This document shows positions 42,901 through 52,399 of a stretch of 64,000 nucleotides of DNA, piece by piece. The DNA is from Oscillatoria nigro-viridis PCC 7112 (lineage in GTDB: Bacteria; Cyanobacteriota; Cyanobacteriia; Cyanobacteriales; Microcoleaceae), in the NCBI RefSeq assembly GCF_000317475.1, contig NC_019729.1:944501-1008500 (forward strand). Reading direction: 5' to 3'. Numbering within the stretch: the stretch's first letter is position 1; each line of letters opens with the position of its first letter. The notes beneath the pieces are model-generated. The model was not told the origin of the DNA, did no database searches, and was given only the letters and a program-made list of their open reading frames with translations. A program made the translations under genes and the position numbers.

Positions 42901-44571
42901 GGTGCTCAAACCGATAGCGATCGTGTGGATATTACCGTCAACCCAGTAACTCCGACACCAACTCCACCGACGCCAACTCCGACTCCGACACCAACTCCAC
43001 CGACGCCAACTCCGACTCCGACACCAACTCCACCGACGCCGACTCCACCGACGCCAACTCCAACGCCGACTCCTGGGGAAACTCCGACTCCGACGCCAAC
43101 TCCGACTCCGACTCCGACTCCGACGCCAACTCCGACTCCGACTCCGACTCCGACGCCGACTCCACCGACGCCAACTCCAACGCCGACTCCTGGGGAAACT
43201 CCGACGCCGACTCCACCGACGCCAACTCCAACGCCGACTCCTGGGGAAACTCCGACGCCGACTCCACCGACGCCAACTCCGACTCCTGGGGAAACTCCGA
43301 CCCCAACTCCACCGACGCCAACCCCGACGCCGACTCCTGCGGAAACTCCGACGCCAACTCCACCGACGCCAACCCCGACGCCGACTCCTGGGGAAACTCC
43401 GACGCCAACTCCACCAACTCCGACGCCGACTCCTGCGGAAACTCCGACGCCAACACCAACGCCAACGCCTGCGGAAACTTCAACTCCGACGCCGACTCCA
43501 GCAGAAAATCCGACGCCAACACCAACGCCAACGCCTGCAGAAACTCCGACACCGACTCCGACGCCAACGCCGACGCCTGCGGAAACTCCGACACCGACTC
43601 CGACTCCGACGCCGACGCCAACGCCTGCGGAAACTCCGACCCCAACACCGACCCCAACACCATCAGTACCCGTTGTTACACCAGGAAGTGATACTGATTG
43701 CGTTTGCAATACTATTGAGTATCCAAAAGTCGATCGCCCAAACCAAGCTGACAACATTATCAACAGCAATGGTAGCGGTGAAATTCAGTTTGGCACGTCA
43801 GAAAATGATGCTTTTTACGGCAGTCAAAATCCGAATATTTTCGATGCGAATTTAGGCGATGACAACCTCTACGGCGGTGAAGGAAACGACATCATTTACG
43901 GCAACCGAGGCAATGATTTTATTGACGGGAACAAGGGAGATGATATCCTTTTTGGCAGCAAGGGCAATGACATCATTGTTGGCGCTGAAGGCGAAGATAT
44001 CATCTTCGGAAATCGTGGCAATGATTCAATAAATGGTAAAGAAGACGACGACTTAATTTTTGGCGGTGAAGGTGCTGATTTTATCGACGGCGGCCAAGGC
44101 AGCGATCTGGCATTTGGAGGCAGAGGAAATGATATAATCTTCGGCAGCGAAGGCGAGGATTCTCTCTACGGCGATTATGGTAATGATACCCTCTGCGGAG
44201 GTGCTGGCAATGATTGTCTGAGTGGAGGTGCTGGCAATGATTTGCTAGACGGGTGCGAGGGAAATGATACTTTGATTGGTGGCAAAGGTAATGATACTCT
44301 GATTGGCGGTTTGGGGGATGATTGTTTAATTGGAGGTGCTGGGAGCGATCGCTTTTTACTCTCCAGCAATTCCGGGATCGATATTATTGCCGATTTTGAA
44401 GCTGGAAAAGATTTGCTGATGCTAGCTAATGGCTTGACATTTGAGCAATTAAATGTTACTGAAAATAACGGTGCAACATTGATTCAGTTTCTGCCGACTG
44501 GGGAAACTCTAGCGGTTTTAAATAGTGTTTCTGCAGCCACTATTAATGTAGCAAATTTCACTTTAATTTAA
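39934..44571 (+). CDS. Giant DUF4347 / beta-helix / P-domain / RTX surface protein
   Basis: 1545 residues. In order: DUF4347 (about 35-260; [39 protein letters not shown]), interrupted by an about 80-residue insertion derived from dispersed DNA repeats; a right-handed beta-helix (about 272-580; many NTIQGN, ISGNG turns); a proprotein-convertase P-like domain (about 690-890); a cadherin-like strand domain (about 895-1000); about 240 residues of Thr-Pro repeats (about 1003-1245); RTX repeats (GNDxLxGG, about 1280-1480) and a final type I secretion-like end. It is probably secreted to the cell surface in a Ca2+-dependent way and may act in adhesion or sheath formation. Function is inferred from architecture only. 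Confidence 0.85.
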   Translation: MMPVLSAGASKVPNQINAGNGSFGEKSDRTHNRSTIVFIDAAVADYQTLINGVKLGVEAIVIDSHRDGVEQISEVLANRTNIDSIHLVSHGEPGRLQLGKTRVSVDNLEDYSQQLQQWRRAFTIDADILIYGCNVAAASRACQKVRQGMNSLSQSESRLKPTKNNFIKQSSKEDFCYETGVSTPGGLDEPPLEDCCYETGVSTPDGLDEPALDGVHFLHRIASLTGANIAASKHLTGSAKLGGNWELEIQIGHIKSPLAFESQAMQNYASVLATYSVTNTFDSGLGSLRDALQQANSNPGLDTINFNIPGTGPYTITLNQALPVITSPVIIDGKSQPGYAGKPIIELNGSLVKQPGSSSGGNSKFLTGLELGKSLYGGAENSSGSTIQGLVINGFGKGGDLIGHGILVTTNNNTIQDNYIGTDISGTTAVGNTFAGVRIQSYTQNNPPNVTPITGNIISRNVISGNGFTGIFVARDGVTNTKITGNYIGTDATGTINLGTEGDGILILGKNGNNTIGGIVPGEGNIIANNKGSGIEINASSGSNTIQGNRIFNNKRLGIDLIGNTGLTPNDLGDADTGSNNLQNYPVLTSVSGNTVSGILNSTPNANFRVEFFANTSYDQAGAGQGETFLGFQDVTTDSAGNANINLAYTPVAGKPVLAATATNKTTGDTSEFSRRNQSPINSIPGRTTTTTTNPNNITINSGNFVYNVLATPYPSAIDVSGVTGKVDSVTIALNNVKTVYGQYPDESQVINLLLVGPEGQNVVLMSHVPSAPLNNVTLKLDDNAASFLYDFSSSTVPTIASGNYKPSNYSLNNARDIYPFVIPEPTPTGAPEGPYGSTLSVFNKTNPNGTWKLYAVDANQYNSKASNATTPGNIASWSVDITTDIGKETTNQNTPRIFSASNGNSISVSDADSESVEVNLSVTSGTLTLKSLTGVTGSGNGSNSLIYTGKQADINAALDGLTYTPNLNFSGTDTLTLTTNDRGSAELGGAQTDSDRVDITVNPVTPTPTPPTPTPTPTPTPPTPTPTPTPTPPTPTPPTPTPTPTPGETPTPTPTPTPTPTPTPTPTPTPTPTPTPPTPTPTPTPGETPTPTPPTPTPTPTPGETPTPTPPTPTPTPGETPTPTPPTPTPTPTPAETPTPTPPTPTPTPTPGETPTPTPPTPTPTPAETPTPTPTPTPAETSTPTPTPAENPTPTPTPTPAETPTPTPTPTPTPAETPTPTPTPTPTPTPAETPTPTPTPTPSVPVVTPGSDTDCVCNTIEYPKVDRPNQADNIINSNGSGEIQFGTSENDAFYGSQNPNIFDANLGDDNLYGGEGNDIIYGNRGNDFIDGNKGDDILFGSKGNDIIVGAEGEDIIFGNRGNDSINGKEDDDLIFGGEGADFIDGGQGSDLAFGGRGNDIIFGSEGEDSLYGDYGNDTLCGGAGNDCLSGGAGNDLLDGCEGNDTLIGGKGNDTLIGGLGDDCLIGGAGSDRFLLSSNSGIDIIADFEAGKDLLMLANGLTFEQLNVTENNGATLIQFLPTGETLAVLNSVSAATINVANFTLI
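40345..40590 (+). repeat. Dispersed repeats inserted in frame into the DUF4347 domain
   Basis: The segment holds AGTCCGCCAGGGAATGAATTCC (also inverted at 19931-19952), a CGGTTGAAACCG palindrome, AGTCCTCTAAAGAGGACT (also near 19791), and twice CTATGAGACGGGGGTTTCAACCC with its following GGACT.GATGAACCA. These are spacer-type repeats, yet the reading frame stays open for about 80 residues and returns to the conserved [22 protein letters not shown]. Confidence 0.85.
42945..43665 (+). repeat. Thr-Pro coding microsatellite
   Basis: About 720 bases of ACTCCGACGCCA-type hexamers encode (TP)n with periodic PP and GE/AE breaks at 30-50 base intervals. Third positions vary, which should limit slippage. 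The other strand reads as long VGVGV and SVSE frames, which are shadows. The segment makes an extended, rigid linker between the folded part and the RTX part. Confidence 0.9.
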
Positions 44572-44639
44572 ACATTTTCTCTCTGATATCACTCTGTCTC
44601 AGCGGGTTTCGCCATCGAAATCGCACAAAAAAAATTAGT

Positions 44640-44702
44640 TCGTAGTGACGACTTTATTCCTCCTAATTAAACTTTGAGAAGGACTGAAGTCCTCACTACA
44701 AA
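44640..44702. repeat. GTAGTGA(G/C)GACT inverted repeat
   Basis: TTCGTAGTGACGACTTTATTCC...GAAGGACTGAAGTCCTCACTACAAAC: complementary GTAGTGA.GACT ends about 60 bases apart with a GGACTGAAGTCC palindrome. One of the dispersed repeat families; a single-arm copy is at about 33269. Confidence 0.7.
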
Positions 44703-44706
44703 CTTG

Positions 44707-45431
44707 TTAAAGCATTTTTTCCAGAAATTGCTTGGCGCGATCGCACTGAGGGTTGCTAAAAAACTCCTGCAGCGGCACATCTTCCGCCACCTTTCCCCCA
44801 TCCAGAAACAAAATCCGGTGGGCGACTTCCCGCGCAAAACCCATTTCGTGAGTTACAATCGCCATTGTAATTCCCGTTTTCGTCAAAGCTTTCATCACAT
44901 CTAACACTTCTTTAACCATTTCTGGATCGAGTGCAGAAGTCGGTTCGTCCATCAACAAAATTTCCGGTTCCATAGCCAAACAGCGGGCGATCGCCACCCG
45001 CTGTTTTTGTCCCCCCGAAAGCTTAGAAGGATAAACCTGGGCCTGATCTGACAAACCCACTTTTTCCAGCAATTCTAACCCCTTGAGACGCGCCTCATCC
45101 GATTCAATTTGCTTCACCTTGACAGGCGCATACATCGCATTTTGCAGCACAGTCATGTGCGGAAGTGGAAATGCTGGAAAACCATCGCCACTTTCTGGCG
45201 GATTTTCATAATATCTGCCTTCGCCAAAGTAATATCTGCCTGTTGTCGGTTTAGTCGTACCGGGAGCACCGGGGGGAATGGGAGTATTTGAAGCAACGGC
45301 GATCGCCCTGCTGTCCGATCGCTTTTCTACGGGTATAATTCTGAGTGCGGTGGCTTTGTATCGGATAATTAGCATTCTGGCGGATGTTTCCGGTGCTGTT
45401 TTGGCAAAGCTCGATCGCCAGCGCGATCGGC
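44707..45431 (-). pseudogene. Chimeric scar: 3' part of a glnQ-like gene fused to antisense 3' end of the UPF0104 gene
   Basis: From 44707 to about 45235 the sequence closely matches the 3' two thirds of the ABC ATPase gene at 48818-49567 (LSGGQKQRVAIARCLAMEPEILLMDEPTSALD and the complete C-terminus). Small indels scramble the region just before PHMTVLQN, and the Walker A part is missing. At about 45242 it changes abruptly to a 190-bp copy of 39399-39588, read antisense. One frame (44707-45375) runs across the junction and begins MLIIRYKATALR, which is meaningless sequence. A working ATPase is impossible without Walker A. Confidence 0.88.
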
Positions 45432-45668
45432 ACAGTCAAAAAAGGCGAATTTGAAATCAAATATTTGAGGAATATAATTTGCTGCGATCGAGGAATCCCT
45501 GAATCTGCCAATGTAGTAACAGCTATAATCAAAGTCGTGAGTGCCAACTCACAGACTTAGGTAAATTACTTGAACTTTGGCTAACCGTGTAAATCCAATC
45601 ATCTCAGTGGCAGCAAATTCATCACCTTACAGGTTCTTTGAAATAATGACTCAAACCTCCGGTTAGCC

Positions 45669-46325
45669 ATGACTCATAACAACAATCGAACGACAACAAT
45701 TCGTTACCTTCTAATTACATCAGGTGTACTGGCGATCGGTGGATTAGGCTATCTTGCTTATACCATGTTGCACCAACCCAACGAAGTACGCTACTACGAA
45801 TCCGAACAGCAATGTATTGTAGATGCGGCGAACCAAAGCAACGGGTTCACCAAAGAGCAGTGTCAGGCCCAGTTTCGGTACGCCATGCAGGAATACGAAC
45901 GCATTACGCCCGTGTACCGCACGCAGTCAGAATGCCAAGAAGACACAGCAAGCATTTGCTCGCAGGTATCGAATTCCAGCGTTGCTACCCCCGGATGGCG
46001 ACCAGAGTTCGGCGGCTTCTATTTCACCGATGATGTCGATGATGATGATGCCCCTCCAACAGCGGTCAACGGCGTCAACGGCGGCTCCTACACGGTTTAT
46101 CCAGTGCAACCCGTTTACCGCTCCCACATCGGAATTGTAACTCCAGATAGAACCCTGATTACTCGTCCCCTACAGGGCATACCGCTAGATTCTCCCTACT
46201 TTTCCTCCAGTCGCGACACCCCAAATCGCCCCCCAGGCCACGCAGCTCGGGGAACCATCAAGGGACGAGGGAGCTTTGGCAATGCAGTCCGCTCCACGGC
46301 TCCTTTGGGAAGCGGAGGCAAATGA
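45669..46325 (+). CDS. DUF1190 / YgiB-like protein
   Basis: 218 residues. One N-terminal membrane helix (TIRYLLITSGVLAIGGLGYLAY) precedes a periplasmic or surface part with paired cysteine motifs: SEQQCIVDA...FTKEQCQAQFRYAMQEYERITPVYRTQSECQEDTASIC. This spacing resembles E. coli YgiB (DUF1190). The C-terminal part is a flexible, Gly/Pro/Arg-rich tail. E. coli ygiB lies next to ygiC, an ATP-grasp of the glutathionylspermidine synthetase type, and the same order is found here (next gene at 46606). Confidence 0.75.
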   Translation: MTHNNNRTTTIRYLLITSGVLAIGGLGYLAYTMLHQPNEVRYYESEQQCIVDAANQSNGFTKEQCQAQFRYAMQEYERITPVYRTQSECQEDTASICSQVSNSSVATPGWRPEFGGFYFTDDVDDDDAPPTAVNGVNGGSYTVYPVQPVYRSHIGIVTPDRTLITRPLQGIPLDSPYFSSSRDTPNRPPGHAARGTIKGRGSFGNAVRSTAPLGSGGK

Positions 46326-46605
46326 CATCGATTCCGGTTGCACTCCTTATCATTGTTGACTGTTGACTGTTGACTGTAGAAGGAGAGGTCAAAAAAATGA
46401 AAATTGCGCTCCTGATTTGTTGGCAGCTTGATTCGACTTTACGCCCGATGATGAAGCGCGGATTTGATATCATTTCGGCGCAGCCGGAATTGATAGGATG
46501 CAAGCATTTTTGAGCGGCGATTCATCCCACCACTATTTTTCTCTAGTTCTTTTCTCTGTTTTTGTAGATCATTGAGTTCCACACCACTAGCAAGGCGCTT
46601 CAACC
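46326..46605. other. Spacer with repeat also found at 8.1 kb
   Basis: CATCGATTCCGGTTGCACTCC, then GTTGACTGTTGACTGTTGACTG (three 9-base units), then TTTACGCCCGATGATG and GGATTTGATATCA, match the order of words at about 8125-8215. No gene is seen. Confidence 0.55.
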
Positions 46606-47913
46606 ATGTATCCCTTTTTGTTTCAGCGACGGCGCAACTGGCAGCAGCACGTATTAGATAACGCCTACCAATGTCAGCCTCTTGCAGACATCAACCAACG
46701 CTACTGGGCAGAAGCCTTAGACCGTCCATTTGGGGTGATGTTTTCGCGCCAGGAAGAGGCGAGGCTCTGGGATGCTACTGAGGCTCTTTGGGATATGTGT
46801 CGGGAGTTTTTGGACTGGTTTTTCACCGCCGACGGCCTAGAAAATCGGATGAATAAACTCGCTATTCCCCCTGCTTTCTGGGAAGCTATTCAGGTTTCGT
46901 GGGATCGGGTTGACGAAGCAGAAGATATGTCTCTTTATACCCGTTTCGATCTTGCCGTCACGGAAGATGGAAAAATTAGCCTTCTAGAAATCAACGGCGA
47001 AACTCCTCTCTTGGGTGCAGAAACAGTCTATCAATGGCTGTGGTTAGATGACATGAAAAAAACCAGCCGAGATTTGCGATCGCTTCCCAACGATGCCAAT
47101 CAGTTCAACAACTTTTGGGACGAAGTTGCGGGTCGATTCCGCACTCTAAGTCGTCATTATGATTTAAAGCAGTTCGGGCTGAGCTTGTTAATTGACGAGC
47201 ATCTGTCAGAAGATACCGAGATGGCAGGACAACTGGTCGAAATTATTAATCAAGAATTGGGAAACGATCGCTTTTTCACCCAACTTGTAGGATTGCGTAA
47301 CCATCTAGGCGTGGATGAAGAAGGATTTTTTGTCGATCAATTCAATAATCGGATCTTGCGGCTGTGGAAAATCGTCGATTGGCTGGATTTGCAACTCGCC
47401 AGCCAATCCTTTAACGCAGATGAAGCCCTAGCATCGCGCCTGATAGCAGGGGATGTGAAAATCATTGAACCGCTGTGGAAACAGATTTTAAGCAATAAAG
47501 GATCGATGGTGTGGATGTGGGAATTATTTGGCAACCACCCAGTGTACGCTCAATTCTTGCTACCCACTTTCTTCACAGATACTATCTCGATCGAATCCAC
47601 AGCATTACTGACCCAAATGCACGTCAAAAAGCCCCTCGTCGGTCTAGAAGGTGTTGGGGTTTCTATTGAAACAGGCGATTTTGTTGCTGGAGCCGTTCAT
47701 ACCCGCGAGGCGATGGGCTACGATCGCGAAGGATTCATTATTCAGTCCTATCAACCCTTGCCCGAATATTTTGGCTACCACTTCGTCGTAGGTTCCTGGA
47801 TTGTCGGCGATACTCCATCCGGCATCGTATTGCGCGGAGATACCAATCCGATCACCGGACGACATTGCTTAATTGTTCCGCATATCGTGAGCGATCGTCT
47901 GGTGAATACTTAA
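46606..47913 (+). CDS. Glutathionylspermidine synthase-like ATP-grasp protein (YgiC/YjfC type)
   Basis: 435 residues. The ATP-grasp of the GSP_synth family shows RFDLAVTEDGKISLLEINGETPLLGAE near 123-149 (metal and substrate binding acidic residues; the E-x-N-G-E-T-P block) and, near the C-terminus, EGFIIQSYQPLPEYFGYHFVVGSWIVGDTPSGIVLRGD. E. coli YgiC and YjfC are relatives that do not make glutathionylspermidine, so an amide ligase with unknown amine and carboxylate substrates is the safest call. It is followed 18 bases later by a diiron-like gene. Confidence 0.85.
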   Translation: MYPFLFQRRRNWQQHVLDNAYQCQPLADINQRYWAEALDRPFGVMFSRQEEARLWDATEALWDMCREFLDWFFTADGLENRMNKLAIPPAFWEAIQVSWDRVDEAEDMSLYTRFDLAVTEDGKISLLEINGETPLLGAETVYQWLWLDDMKKTSRDLRSLPNDANQFNNFWDEVAGRFRTLSRHYDLKQFGLSLLIDEHLSEDTEMAGQLVEIINQELGNDRFFTQLVGLRNHLGVDEEGFFVDQFNNRILRLWKIVDWLDLQLASQSFNADEALASRLIAGDVKIIEPLWKQILSNKGSMVWMWELFGNHPVYAQFLLPTFFTDTISIESTALLTQMHVKKPLVGLEGVGVSIETGDFVAGAVHTREAMGYDREGFIIQSYQPLPEYFGYHFVVGSWIVGDTPSGIVLRGDTNPITGRHCLIVPHIVSDRLVNT

Positions 47914-47931
47914 CTTCTAATCAGAAAAACT

Positions 47932-48657
47932 ATGAAATTACAGACTCATGATGTCCGGGGAATTCCGATTCTTAGCAGTGAGTGGAGTGTAGATGAATTT
48001 ATTGCCGATGAGTTGAAAATTCCCGAAGTCGCGCCTACAATTCAGGCTGGATTTATGGATCTCCTGAGCCGAGATGTGTTCTCTGAGGGAGACAGTCAGC
48101 CACTCTACGAGCATCTGCTATCTCGCAGTTCGGAGTTCTCGTTAGAATTCATGAGTGCGATCGAACTTTGGCTGCAAGACGAATTACGGCACTACGTTGC
48201 TCTACGTAAGGTCTATCACATGGTATCAGGTTTGTCCCCAGAGGCGATCGACCAAAAAAACCAGAGTCGGGTGCATGAACTCGAACCGATCTCGTTTCTG
48301 ATTGAGAACGAATTCACCATTCTAGTTGGTTTAATGTTTGACGAAATGGGTTCCGTGTGGTCTTATCACCGGGATATTAAGGAATTCTACCAACACTATG
48401 GGAAGGGCTTTGCTCGCGTAGGACATTTGGTCACGCAGGATGAGGGGCGGCATTTTAGGAATGCTGCGACTCTCATCCAACATCGCCATCCCGACAAAAT
48501 CGATCGGATCGAACCCTTATTAGAAAAGATTAGCGAGATGGAAGCCAATCTTGCTTATTATCCCAAGACTTTCTTTCTCGATCACGCTCAGGAAAGACAC
48601 CGCTTTCCGAAAGATTTTAATACCCAGGTGATTCAAAGAATTCTCTCCTTTTTCTAA
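47932..48657 (+). CDS. Ferritin-like diiron protein
   Basis: 241 residues, all helical. Two E-x-x-H metal motifs (LQDELRHY near residue 84 and TQDEGRHF near 166) with additional acidic residues (IENEFTI and FDEMGS near 121-138) reproduce the pattern of the carboxylate-bridged diiron oxygenase/desaturase fold. The protein is short for an acyl-ACP desaturase. It lies 18 bases after the GSP-synthase-like gene and is very likely in the same operon. Substrate not known. Confidence 0.65.
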   Translation: MKLQTHDVRGIPILSSEWSVDEFIADELKIPEVAPTIQAGFMDLLSRDVFSEGDSQPLYEHLLSRSSEFSLEFMSAIELWLQDELRHYVALRKVYHMVSGLSPEAIDQKNQSRVHELEPISFLIENEFTILVGLMFDEMGSVWSYHRDIKEFYQHYGKGFARVGHLVTQDEGRHFRNAATLIQHRHPDKIDRIEPLLEKISEMEANLAYYPKTFFLDHAQERHRFPKDFNTQVIQRILSFF

Positions 48658-48817
48658 CATAATTACCAAGTTAATCATCGGAGCAACATTATTATACTTG
48701 CCGCAGCGATCGAGCATCTCCAACCTGACGCAGCCTACCGCAACTGTCTCTTTCTCCTCTAACTCTCTCTGTGTCCTCTGTGTCCTCTGCGGTTAAAAAC
48801 TCTCATTATTATATGAA

Positions 48818-49567
48818 TTAAAGCATTTTTTCCAGAAATTGCTTGGCGCGATCGCACTGAGGGTTGCTAAAAAACTCCTGCGGCGGCACATCTTCCGCCA
48901 CCTTTCCCCCATCCAAAAACAAAATCCGGTGGGCGACTTCCCGCGCAAAACCCATTTCGTGAGTTACAATTGCCATTGTAATTCCCGTTTTCGTCAAAGC
49001 TTTCATCACATCTAACACTTCTTTAACCATTTCTGGATCGAGTGCAGAAGTCGGTTCGTCCATCAACAAAATTTCCGGTTCCATAGCCAAACAGCGGGCG
49101 ATCGCCACTCGCTGTTTTTGTCCCCCCGAAAGCTTAGAAGGATAAACATCCGCCTTATCTGACAAACCCACTTTTTCCAACAATTCCAATCCCTTTTGAC
49201 GCGCTTCATCCGATTCAACCTGCTTCACCTTTACAGGTGCATACGTCACATTTTGCAGCACAGTCATGTGCGGGAACAAGTGGAAATGCTGAAAAACCAT
49301 CCCCACTTTCTGGCGAATTTTCAGAATATCTGCCTTCGGCGCAGTAATATCCACTCCGTCAATGTATATGTGTCCAGAAGTCGGAATTTCCAGTAAATTC
49401 AAACACCGCAAAAAAGTAGACTTACCGCATCCCGAAGGGCCGATAATGGCAATCACTTCTCCTTTGTGAATCTCAGTAGTTATCTCGCGCAAAACCTTCA
49501 GATTGCCAAAAGATTTATACAGGCGATCGACCTTAACTGCTAGTTTGGAGTCTGCGTTCGAGTACAT
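48818..49567 (-). CDS. glnQ: Polar amino acid ABC transporter ATP-binding protein (GlnQ-like)
   Basis: 249 residues with all ABC ATPase motifs: Walker A GPSGCGKST near 43, signature LSGGQKQR near 144, Walker B ILLMDEPTSALD near 164-175 and H-loop VTHEMGFA. The close fit to GlnQ/HisP-like ATPases and the adjacent binding-protein/permease fusion define a complete importer for polar amino acids. Its start overlaps the end of the upstream gene by 35 bases. A truncated copy is at 44707. Confidence 0.93.
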   Translation of the reverse strand: MYSNADSKLAVKVDRLYKSFGNLKVLREITTEIHKGEVIAIIGPSGCGKSTFLRCLNLLEIPTSGHIYIDGVDITAPKADILKIRQKVGMVFQHFHLFPHMTVLQNVTYAPVKVKQVESDEARQKGLELLEKVGLSDKADVYPSKLSGGQKQRVAIARCLAMEPEILLMDEPTSALDPEMVKEVLDVMKALTKTGITMAIVTHEMGFAREVAHRILFLDGGKVAEDVPPQEFFSNPQCDRAKQFLEKML

Positions 49568-50993
49568 TGGCCCCCCAAGTTAAACTAAGCACCATCAAAT
49601 AATAAATTACACCGACAAATATCAAAGGTTCAAAGTAAATATACTTTTCTGCTCCCACAATTGTACCGCGCCGCAGCAAATCTTCTACACCAATTACTGA
49701 AACTAAAGCTGAATCCTTGAGCAAAGCAATACTTTCATTCACCAATGCAGGCAAGATGTTTTTCAACGCTTGCGGCAAGATAATATCGCCCATCATCAGT
49801 TTGTAGGGAACGCCAAGGGATTCTGCGGCTTCTTTTTGACCTTTATCTACGGCTTGAATTCCCGCGCGGATAGTTTCGGAAATATAAGCCCCAGAATTGA
49901 GGAAAAAAGTAATCACGCCAGCTTGCAGCGCCGATATATTGTAGCCCGTAAGCTGGGGCGTTGCAAAATAAACTAAAGTCAACTGCAAAATTAGCGGCGT
50001 TCCTCGAAAAATTGAGGTATAAGCAGTGGCAAACCAGAACAGCGGTTTAATGCTAGAAATCTTAAACAGAGACAGCACGATTCCCCAGATAAATCCCAGA
50101 AATGCCGACAGCAAGGTAAAAGTTAGCGTTACCCAAATTCCGGACAAAATATAAGGCAAACTCGGCAATATTTTGCCAAAATCTAACCCGAACTTGGAGG
50201 CTACCGCAGGCTGATTTGCTTGAGCAGGTTCTTGCGGAATTGGTCGAGAAAACCACTTAGTAGCTAGTTCCTTAATTTGACCGCTGGCTTTCATTTGCTG
50301 GAGGACTCGGTTGAATTCTGGAACTAATCTCGAACCTTTCGGAAAGGCGATCGCCGAACCGCTTTCTTCAGTATTCGGAATTGTGTTAAATTCCAAGTCC
50401 GGGTTCGCTGCTGCATAACCCGTAGCGACAGTATCCTCGATCACTCCTGCCGCGATGCGGTTCGATTTAATTTCTTGAATAATATCAGGAATCCTATTGA
50501 GAGCAGCCAGTTGCACACCGGGCATTTTTTTCACAGCTTCCTGCTGAATGCTTCCGAGTTGAACGCCTACTTTTTTCCCGGCTAAATCTTCAGCTTTGGT
50601 CAAATTGCTGCCTTTATTGGCGACAATTGTATTTTGAGCTTCGTAGTAAAGGTCAGAAAAATCAACATTTTTTTTCCTTTCTGCTGTGGGAGTCATTCCA
50701 GCCATGACAAAATCGGCTCTTCCCGCCTGCAAAGCGGGAATTAAGCCGTTAAAATCCATGCCAACTACTTTCAGCTCGTAGCCCAATTCTTTAGTAATAT
50801 ATTTGGCAATATCGATGTCAAAACCGATAATTTCGTTGCCGCTAACAGCCGTATCTTTAAATTCATAGGGCGGGTAGTCTGGGGAAGTCGCCAGTGTTAA
50901 AGTCTTGTTGGCTTGGGCGTAGCTGGCGATCGCAATTAAACAAAAGGCGATCGCGATCGCCGCCAGCATTGATTTTAATTTTAAACGTTTCAT
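49533..50993 (-). CDS. Amino acid ABC transporter substrate-binding protein fused to permease
   Basis: 486 residues from the ATG at 50993 (MKRLKLKSMLAA), chosen because it starts a typical signal peptide ending YAQA and has AGGAC about 10 bases upstream; the frame is open further upstream. Residues about 20-245 are a family 3 solute-binding domain (TLTLATSPDYPPYEF; GFDIDIAKYI; GRADFVMAGMTPTAERKK). Residues about 280-480 are a His/Glu/Gln-type permease with EAAESLGVPYKLMMGDIILPQAL, the EAA-G loop that touches the ATPase. This fused arrangement is known for several Gram-positive and cyanobacterial systems. Confidence 0.92.
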   Translation of the reverse strand: MKRLKLKSMLAAIAIAFCLIAIASYAQANKTLTLATSPDYPPYEFKDTAVSGNEIIGFDIDIAKYITKELGYELKVVGMDFNGLIPALQAGRADFVMAGMTPTAERKKNVDFSDLYYEAQNTIVANKGSNLTKAEDLAGKKVGVQLGSIQQEAVKKMPGVQLAALNRIPDIIQEIKSNRIAAGVIEDTVATGYAAANPDLEFNTIPNTEESGSAIAFPKGSRLVPEFNRVLQQMKASGQIKELATKWFSRPIPQEPAQANQPAVASKFGLDFGKILPSLPYILSGIWVTLTFTLLSAFLGFIWGIVLSLFKISSIKPLFWFATAYTSIFRGTPLILQLTLVYFATPQLTGYNISALQAGVITFFLNSGAYISETIRAGIQAVDKGQKEAAESLGVPYKLMMGDIILPQALKNILPALVNESIALLKDSALVSVIGVEDLLRRGTIVGAEKYIYFEPLIFVGVIYYLMVLSLTWGANVLERRLQTSS

Positions 50994-51249
50994 ATCGAAC
51001 ATTGTCCTAAAAAATCCCCTCGCCCAGAAAATATACCACAAATCGGAATCAAGTCACCTTTGTAAAGGGAGATATACTGCTGGACGCACGGGTTTCCAGA
51101 AACCGGGTTTGATGGACAAACAAACTGCATAATTAGCCTTTAACCAGGGTAAAAAACCCGGTTATAAAGGTATTAATGCGCCCAGGGCTAAAGATACAGC
51201 AGATTCCATGTATATGTGGTACACTCTATTTAGTACATCAGCAGAAAAA

Positions 51250-51609
51250 ATGAAAGCTTATTCGATCGAGTTTCGTAAAAAAATAGTTAAAGCCTATGAA
51301 CAAGGTGATACATCAGTCAGGAAAGTAGCCCAACGTTTTGATGTGAGTAAAGCGTTTGTTCAAAAAATCTTAAAACAAAAACAAACGACTGGTCACGTTC
51401 AACCCAAAAAACAGGGTGGAAGCCTTAAAAGTGTGTTAAACTCGCGCCGGACTGAATTGACCCAGATGGTAGAAAAATATCCGGATAGCACGTTGTCAGA
51501 ATATTGTGAATATTGGCTTATGAACTACAAGGAAGCTGTCAGTCCTAGCATGATGTGTCGTGAATTACAAAAAGAAAATTTAACGCGAAAAAAAGACCAT
51601 ACGCAGTAG
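51250..51609 (+). CDS. IS630 transposase, N-terminal frame
   Basis: 119 residues from MKAYSIEFRKKIVKAYEQGDTS. A homeodomain-like helix-turn-helix (SVRKVAQRFDVSKAFVQKILKQ) and a second helical DNA-binding part (TLSEYCEYWLMNY.EAVSPSMMCRELQKENL) are visible. Ends ...TRKKDHTQ. In the next frame the sequence continues ...KKTIRSSQSATERVQILRCEYWEK, which is the expected homologous continuation. Confidence 0.8.
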   Translation: MKAYSIEFRKKIVKAYEQGDTSVRKVAQRFDVSKAFVQKILKQKQTTGHVQPKKQGGSLKSVLNSRRTELTQMVEKYPDSTLSEYCEYWLMNYKEAVSPSMMCRELQKENLTRKKDHTQ

Positions 51610-51661
51610 TCAGTCTGCCACTGAAAGAGTACAAATTCTGAGGTGTGAATATTGGGAAAAA

Positions 51662-52195
51662 GTGAAAAATATTGACCCTGACAACCTCGTTTTTTTGGAT
51701 GAAATGGGCGTTTTATTGGGGTTAACACGAACCCATGCACGTTCAATATGTGGTAGTAGAGTCTACGATTTAAAACCATTCTATCGCGGAGCCAAAGTCA
51801 CAGTTGTCGGAGCAATTAGCTTAAAAAAAGTAGTAGGATTGATGACCCTCAATGGCTCAATGGATGGCAGAGCTTTTGAAGTCTTTATTGAACATTTTTT
51901 AGTGCCAAACTTATGGGAGGGTGCAGTAGTTGTTATGGATAATCTACCCGCTCACAAGTTGGGGACTATTGGATCATTGATACAAGCCGCTGGTGCTAGT
52001 TTACTGAACTTATCCCCCTATTCTCCCGACTTCAATCCTATAGAATTATGGTGGTCGCAACTCAAATCTTTTTTACGTCAGTTTTCACCAACAACTACCA
52101 AGATGGTTGACATTTTACTGGCTACGGCCGTTGATTTGGTCAATCCTAAGCACTTTAAAAACTGGTTTACAAGCTGCTGCTACTGTACTTCATAA
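51662..52195 (+). CDS. IS630 transposase, DDE frame
   Basis: 177 residues from an internal ATG (MKNIDPDN); the homologous frame is open further 5' to the A-tract. Catalytic set: LVFLDEMGV (first Asp), VVVMDNLPAHK (second Asp) and SPDFNPIELWWSQLK (Glu in NPIE). Complete C-terminus. Confidence 0.8.
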   Translation: MKNIDPDNLVFLDEMGVLLGLTRTHARSICGSRVYDLKPFYRGAKVTVVGAISLKKVVGLMTLNGSMDGRAFEVFIEHFLVPNLWEGAVVVMDNLPAHKLGTIGSLIQAAGASLLNLSPYSPDFNPIELWWSQLKSFLRQFSPTTTKMVDILLATAVDLVNPKHFKNWFTSCCYCTS

Positions 52196-52399
52196 AGCTG
52201 GAATCTGCTGTAGATAATTAGGCTACTAAGTTATATTTAAAAAATGTCCTAAATGCACACTTTTTAACATTTTAGAAAGTAAAGCTTGTCCGCACAACTC
52301 CCACCCATGTTGTACCGTTGTCCAAGTTGCGATCGTTATTTGTAATCATCGAGCATATTCCATTTGTGGGACACGGTATTCAGTAGCTCGGGGCATAAA

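Larger units (their letters stand above)
51197..52210 (+). mobile_element. IS630-family element with A-tract frameshift
   Basis: 1014 bp bounded by CAGCAGATTCCA at 51197 and its complement TGGAATCTGCTG ending at 52210, with TA on both sides (51195-51196 and 52211-52212). Two plus-strand frames make the transposase. They are out of register by one base within an A7 run (about 51587-51593). Either the element depends on slippage or it is inactivated by a single-base change. Confidence 0.85.

Noticed and set aside
42906..43769. Long minus-strand frames (VGVGV- and SVSE-rich) opposite the Thr-Pro region
   Set aside because: They are antisense shadows of the hexamer repeat, with no start signals or domains.
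44707..45375. Second functional amino-acid ABC ATPase
   Set aside because: No Walker A region; the first 45 codons are antisense sequence of another gene.
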